DNA of 64,000 bases from Asterias amurensis (lineage: Eukaryota; Echinodermata; Asteroidea; Forcipulatida; Asteriidae), in NCBI RefSeq assembly GCF_032118995.1, contig NC_092669.1:12820335-12884334 (forward strand). Reading direction: 5' to 3'. The position numbers and the translations under genes were made by a program. Numbering within the stretch: position 1 is the first letter of the stretch; every line of letters begins with the position of its first letter. Under the pieces are notes generated by a model. That model saw nothing but the letters and a program-made list of their open reading frames with translations, had not been told where the DNA came from and did no database searches. Shown one piece after another: positions 44,901 to 55,529 of the stretch.

Positions 44901-47900
44901 TTTAGCATGGTAGCTTTTTGCATTGCTTTAGCAGACTACTCTCGAGGGGTCTTCCCGCTATAAACCTCACTACAGTCAAGTGAGTTCGTAGTTGGTCTCA
45001 ACGTTACACCAGCTTTACAAAAACAGTATCCATAGTGAAGTGGTAAGTGTTTTTCTTCCCAGAGAGTTAGTTTTTGATAGATGTTAAATTTTGCATTGAG
45101 TATAGAATATGAATTTTGGTTTTACCCATATACACCGATGTGTGTTAGCACTGTATACTCAGTACTTTCCCGAGTTCAGTGAAAAAAATCACAGGCATAT
45201 TACTTGGGTGGGATTCAAACCCACGGCCTTTTCAATTCTAGAGCAGTGTCTTACCAACTAGACCACCGAGATTGCCCGGTAGCTAGAGGCAGTTTGAAAC
45301 CCGTTTTTTTTTACACAAGTTAGTTACGCCAGTTAGAGAGTTAGTTAGTGAGTTTAGTATCGTCATGGTTACCTCTTTCATTGCCTTTTCCGCAAGGACT
45401 TTTGCCTGATTGACGGTATTTTGGATTTGTTCGTGAGCTTGATGGAAGTTTTCAGCTTCTTTGTCTGCAGCATTTTGTATTGCTTGATCTGCTAGCTGTT
45501 CAGCATTAAGTGTGCCCCCCTGGAACATGGATAACACACCAACACAATCTTACACCAATAGAAATACTGCATAGTCTTTATAAACACTGCAGTCTCTGGA
45601 AATCTTAAGAAAGCTTAACACTGCAGAATGATTAGATATATAACTTTTTTCTAAATACTGCAGTATTTCACAAATTTTGCAGACTCCAGAAAATCCAGTC
45701 TTAAAAAAAACGGTATTATCTTTTAACAAAATATGGTTAACTGCAGAATGTTACGACGCATCATATTAAGAAAGACTGCAGCATGTCAAGCAAGACTGAA
45801 GAATGTGCAATAGACTGCAGAACATTAAGACCGCAGAATGTTAAATTTGCAGAAAGGCAAGACTGCAAAACTAGGACTGCAGAATGTTATCAGAAAGACC
45901 ACCAAACATTAAGACTGTAGAGTATTAAGTAAGACTGCAGAGTGCTAAGCAAGACTGCAGAGTGCTAAGCAAGACTGCAGAGTGCTAAGCAAGACTGCAG
46001 AGTGCTAAGCAAGACTGCAGAGTGCTAAGCAAGACTGCAGAGTGCTAAGCAAGACTGCAGAGTGCTAAGCAAGACTGCAGAGTGCTAAGCAAGACTGCAG
46101 AGTGTTGAGAAAGACTGTAGAGTATTTGACAAGTTTGTAACATTGAAGAATCTGTTTGACAAGAAGTCTTACCTGGCTCATCTTGACGGCTCCTCCCCCT
46201 TCTTGCTTCTGTTGTTTGAATGCCTCATGCTCTTGCTGCATCTTCAGCTTCAGAGATCGCATCTCATCTTCGATCTTCTTCTCATAGGTATCCAGCTCCT
46301 CTTCTGTGTAGATGTCTTTCTCGTCAAGATCCTTAAAGTGAAGGTACATATTCAGTTATCACTCTTAAAGGCACTGTACACGTTTGGTAATTGTCCAAGA
46401 CCAGTTTTCTCACTTGGTGCGTCCCAATATATGCATAAAATAACAAACCTGTGAAAATTTGGGACATCGAATTACCTTGAAAACTTGACAACCATGCTGC
46501 AATTCAGTAAGGGACCCTTGCTAAATTGCTCTTGCTGCCAAAGGGGCTAAAATGTAGCGATATTTGACAAGATTTTACAAGGGACCCTGGACAGTACAAC
46601 AATTTTTGTCCGTTCACACGAGGGTAAGTTTTGTTAAATTTCACAGCCATGCTACAATTTAGCAAGGGACCCTTGCTAAATTGATCTGGTGCGAAAGGGT
46701 TTCAAGTCTTTGTCTTACCTCCCATCCTTTATCTTCTTCAAAGTCATCAGAGTCTGCTGCCGCTAAGAACTCCTTCTTACTGACCATGTGATCCTTGTCA
46801 GTATCAATCTAGTAATACAGACAAATCAGACTGGATAAGACCAAGCAATGAGGCCGCTTTTCACACTTTAAAAGGCAGCTACAGCAATGAGCAAGTTCGC
46901 GTGTGCTCCATGGATAACTAAAGGTTGACTATTTTGACTCAACTATTTTGGAACCAGCCTCGAGCCTATGGTTTCTTCACTGGTCCCAATAGCCTGTTCC
47001 ATGCTACCGCTACCCCGTGTAAAGTGCAGATGGGAACCAGTGAAACTTTAGCGAACTGACTAAAAAATGTGCGCACTCGAACTTGACCTAATTCACTGCA
47101 AGGTCTATACTCTTCAATATCTAATCAGGGCCTATATGCATAGAGCTGCCAAAATAAAAGGTGCTAAACAAAAAGAAGCTACATAATGTTGTGTGAATGT
47201 ATGTGTGCTATGAAATGCAAAGCTGGCTGGCACACTAGGCCTTTTCACACTACTGTATTACCGGCTTCACTTGGACCACGCAGAGGAAGTCTTTAGAAAA
47301 GGGAATAATAGAAGACCGGGGTGAATTTCACTAAGAGTCAAGACTAGTCTTATCTTGAGTTAGGATGATTCGTAAGGTTGCGTGAATGACCATGTGTTAT
47401 GAAACGCAAAGATGGGTGTCACTACGTGTATGTACTCATGTGCAGGGCACAGGCCAGGAATTTCATCTTTAAGAGGGCAAGGACGCTTTCATTTTCCAGC
47501 CTAAAGGAAATGTCTGAAGGAGCACCAAGTCGAGACCAGGGCCCAATTTCATAAAGCATGTAAGCATGAAAATTCGCTCAGCATGAAATTTCTTCATTGA
47601 TAAAAACAGGATTACTAACCAAAGTTCCATGTGATTTTCATGATAAGCAAACAACAGCTGAACACCAGTAACAAGCAATATGCAATAAATGTACATTTTG
47701 GTGGTAATCCATTTTTTATCAAGGAAGAAATTTCATGCTGAGCACATTTTCGTGCTTCTTGTATTACAAAATTAGGCCTTGGGGCATTGGCGGCCATAGC
47801 CTGTTTGGCCTGCAATTTCAAGCCTGCTAGAAGTCAAATGTAATGAGAGTGAGAAGGCTTTATTAATCTGCTTACAATCAAGTGAAGGCTAAGCTGGTTG

Positions 47901-50900
47901 ACATGGGCCCAATATTAAAAAGGGTCAAAGCACACAAATTTGCTTAGCACAGACAAACCTGCTTAGCAAAATCAAGCCACAAACCAAACTCACTTGTGAC
48001 TGGTAGCCTGCTTACTTGTCAAGAAAAAAATACTTTGCTAAGCATGCTTGACTTAAACAAAAATGATATGAGATCTGAACAGCTAATCAAAAGTAAAACA
48101 GACGACCACATGTAACCAATGATAATTTAAAATGATAACATGAGGCAATCAAAATTGAGAATGACCAGGGTAAACAAATCGGCTGAGATGGATTGTTTAC
48201 AGCCAATCAGAATCGGTGCAGTTTGAAATGAGATGACCAATCAAAACCAGGGAAAAAAGGAGGGTTCCAGTCTCAAAATTCACAAGTTGCTGTGAGCAGG
48301 TGACACCCCATTTAACATTCAAATACCTGGTATTCTTATTTTTCTTTTTTTAATAACCGCAGCCAAATAGGATAGTACGTAGAATTAAGAGGATAAACAA
48401 ATTATTCTTTTCGCACACGAAAAATGCAAAAGGATCCAATTTGAGTTGATAGGCTTTTCAAAATAAAACACAAGCCAATCATATGCATGACATCATTTCA
48501 GGTAGCCAATCAAATGCAAGCAATCTGGGCAGTCAGCCAATCAGGGTTAAGGTACAGAAAGAAAAAAATTCTCAACAGCAAATATTAATAAGGGTAGCCG
48601 ATTTTAGTATTTAAAAAAATAATCACTGCAAATAAATTTTCATCAATCAAAGCCAAAAAAAAAGTTTAGAATGAAGTAAAAATGAAGTAATTTTATTTTT
48701 ACTTTTTTTAATTTTTGTTAAATGCAAGTCACCAGATACAAAAGGGCTAAGGCTACTTCAAGGTGTGGAAAACAATCAACTATTTTTCCAGGGGCTGTTG
48801 CCACTTACTCCTAGGGCTGAAACAGGGTTAGCCCCTTAACAGTTCATACGAACATAGGCTTAGGTATCAACCGTCGGAAGCCTGGCTGGTAGAGCAGAAA
48901 GCACTACCTCCCAAACTCTTAGCCAGCAGAACAAATTAAATATTTTCGTAAATGGCAACAACAACAAAACTAAGGGAAGCCGATAAAAACCAAATCTTAG
49001 CCAATGAAATGCCAGTAATCACCGCAGTCAACCAATCAGGAATGAGAAGTTACCTCGTTCATAAAATGCTCTCTCATAAGAGATATTTCTTCCAGTTTTT
49101 CTCTCGGGTCCGCATTCCCCCGATCTGAATACATCCTCTCAACCTGTGAGCGTACAAACACAAAAAATAAAGAAATAAAAAAGGACTTTTTGTAAAAGAA
49201 CACTACTGTTACTTTACCTCGCCCAAGACATGTTCCCGCATTCGAGCCATTTCTTCTCTTACTTCGTTAGGGTCAGGATTGCCATCGTTAATTGAATCGT
49301 AATAAGTGCGTACCTAGTATGAGAGAGAGAACACCAAAACACAATGAGGGTATCAATATGGAAGAACACTTCACCGCTTCACGTCCCTAACTCTAACCCC
49401 CCCCCTTTTGTTTGTTTTTGTTGATGTTTTTTTTTCCAGTTATTTTTTTTCATAAAAGTCGCCAGACACAAGGCCTGAAGGCCACTTCATGTTGTGGGCT
49501 ACAATCAACTATTTGTCCAGGGGCCATTGCCACCTACTCCTAGGGCTAAAACAGGATTACCCCCTTTACAGTCCATACGGATGTAGGCTTGGGTATCATC
49601 TTATATAAGAGTTTGTTTTACACTCACCTGTTTTACAAACAAGGCCTCAAGCTCAAAGACGTCTAGATTGCCGTCGTTGTTTGTGTCGTGTAATTGAAAG
49701 AATGTCTTAGGATTGAAGTCGTCTTTCTCAAGGTGATCGGTCTCTTCCCAAACCTCTTCAAGTTGTGGCTTGCTTCCCTACAATAAACAACAATAACAAC
49801 AACAATAACAACAACAATAAAAACACCAACAACAAACTATCACAATGCGAAAATTGTTGGGCGGGGCTTTAGGGGCGTGTCTGACATACCGGGTGTTTAA
49901 GATGCTTCTCCTTTTTCTTGTTATGCTTTTCTTGAAACTCCTGCTCAGCGGCTTTCCTCTTTTCTTCATCCAGCGTCGTGAGCTTCTGTCGTCTCTCGAT
50001 CTCCTTCTGCATCTCGTAGCGTTTGAATTCCTGTTTCCGAGCAGAGTCCGCTTTGTCCAGATCCTCAGTGGCCTGTCAGAATAAAAGATTGATTGTGAAA
50101 TCTACAAGTTACTACTGACAGGAGAGGTGCAGAAGGTTCCAAAAGACCAAGTGACTGATGACATCACAAAGGGCCGGTGCTAAATTTTGTGAATAATAGT
50201 GGCTTTTTATATAGCGCACATATCCGTTAATTAGTGACATACCTGGCGCTCTGAAAGGTATGTGGGAGTACGTTTACGTTATTAGACCATAATCCTTATT
50301 ACCATGTTAAGGTTTACAAGGTGCTGTGACCAGGAACACCGAGTGGAACCCCTTCGTTTTTTTTTATAAGTGCACTGGGTTCTTTTAGGTGCGTTACACA
50401 ACACACAGGACCAACGGCTTTACGTCTCCATGCAAAGGACAAAGCATCATGGTTAAGTGTCTTGCTTAAGGGCACAGGTGTCACCATTGGTAATCAAACC
50501 CACACTATGCTAATCAGAAACAACAGAGTCTGTATCCGATGCTCTTGGCTGCTAGGCCGTGACATGACATGATTGTGAAATCCATCTTGATTTTCTCCCA
50601 TTCAAATCAATGTAACCAAACCAATTGGAAGGAGAAATAGTCTGATGGTTCTTTTTGTACAATGAATAATAATTAGCATCTTTTACTGTTACTGGATACA
50701 AGGTCAATTCAAATATGAGGCATTGAGGTCAAAGGTTACCTTTTTCATTAGGTTAGTGAAGTCCATGTCTCCGAAGCCTTGACTATAAACATCAAGATGG
50801 GCGGATAAAGTCTTAAAGTTGTCTCTTCTGTCTGGAGCTGGCATTATAAGAGATCTGATTGATAACGATCTTGTACCAACATTCTTACAGGCCAGGAATT

Positions 50901-53900
50901 ACACATGCCATGGAAGCCAAGGCCTGCGTTGCCCCCTAGTCTTGGCCTTGGTGCCCTTTCAGAAGTTTCCAATGGAAGTGCCCGTTACAAAATGGAAATG
51001 GCCTTGCCCTCAAATAGATGACATTCCAGGCCTGTTCTACCAACAAACTATTGAATTGTAAGACAGATGTGGAAGTGCAGAAAAGCTGCGGCCTCTAGTT
51101 GCCCCACTAACTGTTCTTGGTGCCCCATCAAAGTATTGACAACATGGAAAGTGCCCCTTGTAAAATGACAATGAGAAATCCCACTAAAAAATTGCATTCT
51201 AGGCATGCGTGAGTATCTAACCCATTAGCTTAGCAAATTCATTCACGCTTAGCAAATTCAAATTCATGCTTAGCATCATGTGGGCTGAGCCACGCCCCTA
51301 TTAGGAGCAGCATGTGTTTATGATAGCTTTAATGATCTATGTGTTTTGGTTGGGGTTAAATGTTGATGCTAGTCTGTGATTAAATCAAGCATGAGTGCAT
51401 GGTGGTTGGGGACCTGGCTTCTTATTGGATGGTTGCACGTTTAAAATATTGATAAACTCACACTTCGACCTTTGACCTCTGAACTTACCTTTGAAAGAGA
51501 AAGGGGAAACCCCATCATTCCTGCAGAGTTCGCCTGCAAATTGTAACCCTTATAAGGCACTGAATAAATGGGGGAGTGATACATTCATTTAAAAAAATAA
51601 CATTCTTACCTGCTAAGGATCATTATGGCCCTAAAATGTAGAATAAGTTTCCTAGATACAGATCAGAAATACCAGCTCACTCACATCATTCAAGACACTC
51701 CTTAAAGCTCACCTGTTCCAGCAGGCTTAGAAATCGTTCAACTGTGCCTCAGCGCCTTAGAACTAACTTTTGATTTTGGCGCTCCACAAATGACCTTTCA
51801 GGCCTGTATGCTTTGTTTTTGAAAGGCAGGCACCAAGGCATTTTCTCCTTGGTAAAGGTCACCCACGAGGAAATTGTAAATTTCTACTGGAGCATGTCAA
51901 GGGCACCAAGACAATGACCAAGGGGCATGAAGGCAATCGACTTTGTTGCCATCGTTAAGTATCAGGCCTGACCTTTGATTAATTGCCTTGGTGCCCTTGC
52001 CCTTTCAAAAACGAAGCATACAGGCCTGTGAAGGATTGGAAAAGGTTACCTTTTTAATGAGTTTTTCAAAGTCTTTTCCACCGAACTGATCCATACTGTT
52101 GATATCAATATGTCCGACCATGTCATCAATGGATTTCTGGTCCATAGAGCGGTGATCTGTTATGGGATTGGGGATGAGGCAATGTTTATGATCAGGAAGC
52201 TGCAGGGAATGGCAGTGTAGTTTAAGGGCACTGGACACGTTTGGTAATTACTCAAAATAATTGTTAGCATAAAAACTGACTTGGAAACGAGCAATGGAGA
52301 GCTGTTGATAGTATAAAACATTATGAGAAATACATGTAGCTCCATCTTAATAAACATAGTTTTCAAGAAAGAAGTAATTTCTCACTAAAAGAACTGAACT
52401 GTATTCATGACCTCAGCTGAGGTCTCGAATTAAAGAATCTGAAATGACACAACTTGTGCGACAAGGGTGTTTTTTCTTTCATTGTTCTTTTGCAACTTCG
52501 ACAACCAATTGAGTCCAAATTTTCACAGGTTTGTTATTTTATGCATGTTGAGATACACCAAGTGAGAAAACTAGTCTTTGACAGTAACCAATAGTGTCCA
52601 GTATCTTTAAATGTAGGGTCATAAAAAAGGTAATTACTAACAAAATCAACGACCATAACAGATTAAATTTGAATTTAAGAAAGGATTCATGCGTGAATCG
52701 TTCAACAGATTTCTGAATGTTGGTGCCCATTAAAGAATGCTGCGGCCAGGAATGCAGTTAGTACCTGCTGTCACTTTGCTATAGATTTAAAGTGGATAGA
52801 TTTGACACTTCAGCTGAAACAGTTTACTTTTAATGCACGATTCTTTTATAATTCTGCCTTTAATTTAAAGTTGAAACCAGCATTATGTTGTTGTTGACAA
52901 AACCAATCTATGACCCTACCTTTAAATCAATTAAATCAGAAAAAAAGCTGTGCATTAAAACCAGTATTTAGGTTGGACTCTCATCTAATTAATCTACCGT
53001 AATTAAATCCACCTGTTGCCTTAATTCTAATTTGTAACAATGGAAGAATTGCTGACAGGTGGTTTTCATACCTTCTTCATCACCCAATCCTGCAATTACA
53101 TGTCTGTCAAAATGCCACTGGCACTAAATGTTCTATCTTTTGTTATGTAATGTCACTGAGCCTTCTAGAAAGACTCCGCTAAGGTTGCTATGTCAGAACA
53201 TTATCCCTTTAATAAGAAACTACGAAAGGGTTTAGGGCGCTCAGCCATGCAAGGAGTTTTTTTTTCATGCGGCAAGTATTCAGGAATGAAAATCTTGTCT
53301 GAGCCTGAAGCACTATTTCTAGGAAAAAGGAAGTGGTTTCATAAGATTTTTGGGAGCTGAGACTAAGAGGAAATTTGTCTGTGTAGAATGTCATGATCGT
53401 TATCAGTCAGAACCCAGGTTTAGCGTCCATGTCAATGCAAGCACCTATATCACTACAGGTATGCGAGCGCCTATGTCACCATGCAAAGCACCCATGCCAC
53501 AAGCAAGTGCGCATGTCACTATGCAAACCGCCAATGCCACTATCCAAAGCGTCCATGTCACTATACAAAGTGCCAATGTAACCATGCAAAGCACCCATTT
53601 TGCCATGCAAAGTGCCCATTTTGCCATGCAAAGTGCCCATTTTGCCATGCAAAGTGCCCATTTTGCCATGCAAAGTGCCCATTTTGCCATGCAAAGTGCC
53701 CATTTTGCCATGCAAAGTGCCCATTTTGACATGCAAAGCACCCATTTTGCCATGCAAAGTGCCAATGTAACCATGCAAAGCACCCATTTTGCCATGCAAA
53801 GCGCCCATGCAACCAAACAAGGCACCTAGATAACCATGCAACCCCTCCGACTACAACGATTCCATAATTCATTTCTGACCTGCATTTTTAACTTCACCAT

Positions 53901-55472
53901 CAGCCGTACCATAATCATCAAAGACTTCAGTTTTCAACAAAATTACAAAAATATGTTCAGCGTGCAGCATGTGATAATAAGCAAATGAACATTGGGACTT
54001 AGACTTTTATTATGGAACATCTATCTTCAACTACTATTCAAACTCCCATGTAACCAGACCGAGGCTGGAGGAAATATATAGTCTGGCCCCTTGATTACAT
54101 AATTAAGAAACAATATTAAAAAAACTGCATCACTTATGATGGGCAAAACATGATAAAAGTCTATTAATAGAGGGCTGTCAAAAATAATCGCTAAAACAAT
54201 TTTGTTGAAATAAAAATCGGTAAAAGCAGGAAATAGCTGTTAAACAAAAGGCTGACACACTACTTTCACAGCTAACAAATAAACCAAAAGAAACATAAAT
54301 CTTGGTCAAAACAATGGAATAATGTGAAAATACATTTTAAAAAAACTATGGGAAAATGTTGATTGAGGGAAAATGTTGGTTAAGGGAGAGCTGATATTGA
54401 GATAAATATGGGCTCTCAAGGCTTCAAACTATGGCTTACTCAATTTCATAAAGCTGCTTTCAGACCAGTTTCTGCTAAGCAGAAATGAGCAGGAAACCAG
54501 TTACAAATTATACTGGTAACCTTATTCTGGTAAGCATGCTTAGCTGCTTTTCTGTGGTCAAGGTCTCGAGATCCACAATACTGGAGTGCTCCTTTTAACC
54601 TCATTTGCAATTTGTAAAACAGAATCTGAACGGGGCCCAAATGAACAGGGTCTTTTATTAATTGGGCCCAGGTGTTTGTATTCAGATAAACAGGATGTGT
54701 TTTTTAGTATACTCACTGGCTTGTTGGAAACGTTGCTTGGCAACCTGTCTCAATCGTTGAATCTCAGTGCGTTTCAAATCATCTAGTCTGGCTCTAATCT
54801 TGTCTGAAACACCATCCATGATTTCTGACATTTTACCCGTCTAGAATCAAAGATCAAAGACAAATAATTCAAAAACTTGGGAATAAAAAAATGAATAAAA
54901 TGTATAATGTTGGAATACACCAAGTGAGAACACTGTTCTTTGACAATTACCAAACTTGGCCAGTGTCTTTTAAAAAGCTACAGTATTTGTACCCACCTTC
55001 AAATCATCCAGACTTAAATCATCCAGTTTTTTCTTCATCTCCGGGTCGTTTTCCAGCGTTTTTACGACCATTCTGAGATAGTTGTCATACTCTAGTCCAG
55101 TATTCTGAAAATATGTTTAAATAAAAACATTGTATGTTTAATCTTCCCCAAAGCCTTTTTTTCTCCTAGTATTTAATTTTTTTTATTTGAGCCATAATTT
55201 AACATTGACCGTACAGTTTTGGAGTTGTAATGACAAGTCCTTGTCGAGGTATTGCTAAGACCACATGATGTCTTAATGGTATTGTAATGTCTCGCGGGGC
55301 ATTTGAGTTTGTAAAGACGAATTTTCTTGTTTTCCTTCTTCAAAATACTAACCTCTACTTCTCCCTCCTCCTCCTCCTCAGATTCTTCAACTTTTTTGTC
55401 GAGGACCGGAGCTGCTTGGCACAGAGCCAGCACCGTCACTAAGAGAAGAATCTCCTTCCAAAGATTCATCAT
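41909..55472 (-). CDS. NUCB: Nucleobindin with duplicated alternative exons
   Basis: Calcium-binding protein of Golgi, ER and secretory route. Exons in order: 55472-55353, 55104-54997, 54840-54717, [52156-52050 or 50837-50740], 50072-49890, 49777-49628, [49313-49218 or 49143-49054], 46808-46719, 46331-46173, 45519-45373, 42376-41909 (TAG). With the first member of each pair the product is 583 residues (human NUCB1 461). Signal peptide [14 protein letters not shown], cleaved near residue 21; acidic stretch [11 protein letters not shown]; nesfatin-like region; basic region [19 protein letters not shown]-hand 1 [12 protein letters not shown] (245-256) with all canonical ligand positions; EF-hand 2 [12 protein letters not shown] (298-309); charged coiled coil; Gln/Ala tail replacing the short Gln-rich tail of vertebrates. 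NUCB1 and NUCB2 cannot be distinguished; this is probably the single invertebrate orthologue. Two ATGs in tandem open the frame; the outer is used here. Confidence 0.93.
41962..42213 (-). repeat. 12-bp coding repeat encoding Gln-Gln-Gln-Ala
   Basis: About 20 near-perfect copies of CAACAGCAAGCC (or CAACAACAAGCC), in frame within the last nucleobindin exon, giving a QQQA tract. Two third-position variants are arranged in blocks, as expected of slippage or unequal exchange. A looser QQEAQLKA repeat precedes it. Confidence 0.92.
42670..42805. mobile_element. Short inverted-repeat element, GGCCGTGTCCGAA family
   Basis: Ends GGCCGTGTCCGAACTGG and CCAATTCGGATCCGGCC; inner GGCTACGGCCGCGGCTACG pairs with CCGGCCGTAGCTGTAGCC. 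It lies in the last intron of nucleobindin. Confidence 0.55.
43266..43850 (+). repeat. C-rich minisatellite, unit 28-30 bp
   Basis: About 20 copies of CACAACCTCGACCCCACTCC followed by ATCCCAAAGT, with a higher-order repeat of six units (43435-43590 recurs at 43605-43765). The long frames on both strands are by-products. It lies in the last nucleobindin intron. Confidence 0.9.
45065..45302 (-). mobile_element. tRNA-like SINE, family 2, near-complete copy
   Basis: Minus strand: GCCGGGCAATCTC-type head, GGTCTAGTTGGTAAGACAC, GCCGTGGGTTTGAATCCCAC, then the tail with CACACATCGGTGTATATGGG and ATTTAACATCTATC. It ends about 70 nt from exon 10. Confidence 0.65.
45780..46130 (+). repeat. 20-bp minisatellite (AAGACTGCAGAGTGCTAAGC)n
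   Basis: Nine near-identical copies at 45940-46110 flanked by diverging copies from about 45590. It lies between nucleobindin exons 9 and 10, ending about 40 nt before exon 9. Confidence 0.9.
46362..46465. mobile_element. MITE family A, left end only
   Basis: TTAAAGGCACTGTACACGTT followed by CACTTGGTG and AAATAACAAACCTGTGAAAA, then unrelated sequence. It lies in nucleobindin intron 8. Confidence 0.55.
46888..47088. mobile_element. MITE-like element, GAGCAAGTTCG family, short copy
   Basis: Begins GAGCAAGTTCGCGTGTGCTC, shares TGGTCCCAATAGCCTGTTCC with 26829-27168 and ends GCGCACTCGAACTTGACC. It is an internally deleted relative. Confidence 0.65.
47538..47780. mobile_element. MITE family B copy
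   Basis: GGGCCCAATTTCATAAAGC at the left and inverted GTATTACAAAATTAGGCCTTG at the right; inner halves pair through AAATTTCTTC and GGATTAC blocks. An ACCAAGGCA-family remnant abuts at 47452-47537. Confidence 0.6.
48735..48915 (-). mobile_element. SINE family 1 body, minus strand
   Basis: Minus strand GGTAGTGCTTTCTGCTCTAC, CCAGCCAGGCTTCCG and GTTTCAGCCCTAGGAG match 29435-29560. A second piece lies at 49455-49605, so two copies flank exons 7a and 7b. Confidence 0.6.
49054..49143 (-). CDS. NUCB: Nucleobindin alternative exon 7b
   Basis: 90 nt, phase 0-0, 30 codons: [20 protein letters not shown] then [10 protein letters not shown]. Homologous to 7a (MREH, DP, Y at matching positions), and equal in length to the vertebrate segment. 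Both 7a and 7b could be included without a frameshift, but that would double the inter-EF-hand segment. Confidence 0.85.
49218..49313 (-). CDS. NUCB: Nucleobindin alternative exon 7a
   Basis: 96 nt, phase 0-0, 32 codons: [20 protein letters not shown] then [12 protein letters not shown]. It corresponds to the helix between the EF-hands in vertebrate NUCB (VYDPKNEEDD...RMREHVMKN). The intron to 7b is 74 nt. Confidence 0.87.
49455..49605 (-). mobile_element. SINE family 1 body, minus strand
   Basis: Shares AACTATTTGTCCAGGGGCC and CACCTACTCCTAGGGCT (plus-strand reading) with 48780-48840. It lies in the intron between exon 6 and exon 7a of nucleobindin. Confidence 0.6.
50195..50570 (-). mobile_element. 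tRNA-derived SINE (family 1), minus strand, near complete
   Basis: Plus-strand reading starts with the tail (TTTTTATATAGCGCACATA, GGCGCTCTGAAAGG) and ends in the head with GGTAATCAAACCCACACTAT and GATGCTCTTGGCTGCTAGGC. It lies between exons 4b and 5 of nucleobindin. Confidence 0.7.
50740..50837 (-). CDS. NUCB: Nucleobindin alternative exon 4b
   Basis: 98 nt with the same phases as 4a (2 nt, then 32 codons): [19 protein letters not shown] then MKK. Acceptor TTATAATGCCAG, donor AAAAAG/GTAACCTTT, identical in nine intron bases to 4a. If both 4a and 4b were included, or neither, exon 5 would be read out of frame. Confidence 0.85.
50885..51975. mobile_element. ACCAAGGCA-family pieces around the alternative exons
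   Basis: Pieces at 50885-51040 (with GGAATGTCATCT-type ends), and a fuller copy at 51796-51975 beginning CAGGCCTGTATGCTTTG and ending AAGTATCAGGCCTG. Both lie in introns separating 4b, the microexon and 4a. Confidence 0.55.
51489..51533 (-). CDS. NUCB: Possible 45-nt microexon between 4a and 4b
   Basis: Acceptor CAATTTGCAG and strong donor CAAAG/GTAAGT bound a phase 0-0 stretch of 15 codons, [15 protein letters not shown]. It could follow 4a in frame. An inner acceptor (CTCTGCAG, exon from 51521) would instead give the phase of the 4a/4b set. No vertebrate counterpart is known to me. Confidence 0.4.
52050..52156 (-). CDS. NUCB: Nucleobindin alternative exon 4a
   Basis: 107 nt: 2 nt completing the codon split after exon 3, then 35 codons with [20 protein letters not shown] then IKK. 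Donor AAAAAG/GTAACCTTT. Homologous to exon 4b in length, phase, residues and donor sequence, and to the single segment DHLNLLKQFEHLD...DLELLI of vertebrate NUCB. Confidence 0.88.
52223..52612. mobile_element. MITE family A, nearly intact
   Basis: AAGGGCACTGGACACGTTTG to AACCAATAGTGTCCAGTATC, inverted ends, with the usual inner blocks (GAGAGCTGTTGATAGTATAA, ACCTCAGCTGAGGTC). It lies about 65 nt upstream of exon 4a. Confidence 0.72.
53490..53845 (+). repeat. 21-bp minisatellite (CCATGCAAAGTGCCCATTTTG)n
   Basis: About 16 copies, most perfect between 53585 and 53760, degenerating outwards to about 53440. It lies in nucleobindin intron 3. Long frames on both strands (up to 159 codons) are repeat artefacts. 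Confidence 0.92.
54440..54672. mobile_element. MITE family B, diverged, next to nucleobindin exon 3
   Basis: CTCAATTTCATAAAGCTGC at the left with GCTAAGCAGAAATGAGCAGG and GGTAAGCATGCTTAGCTGC, ending around AATTGGGCCCAGG. Confidence 0.5.
55353..55472 (-). CDS. NUCB: Nucleobindin first coding exon with signal peptide
   Basis: Forty codons beginning with two ATGs, hydrophobic core [14 protein letters not shown] and acidic end. A likely acceptor (AAATCTGCAG) just upstream of the ATG and a strong donor AAG/GTGAGT at 56083 suggest a non-coding first exon above 56083 and a 5'UTR intron of about 580 nt. Confidence 0.85.
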
Positions 55473-55529
55473 TGCACGTTTTGTAAAGGTGTCTTAAACC
55501 TGCAGATTTAAAATGAAATTGAGGCCTAT

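Noticed and set aside
53350-53872. Several long frames on both strands
   Set aside because: 21-bp minisatellite; the period keeps all frames open. It lies in nucleobindin intron 3.
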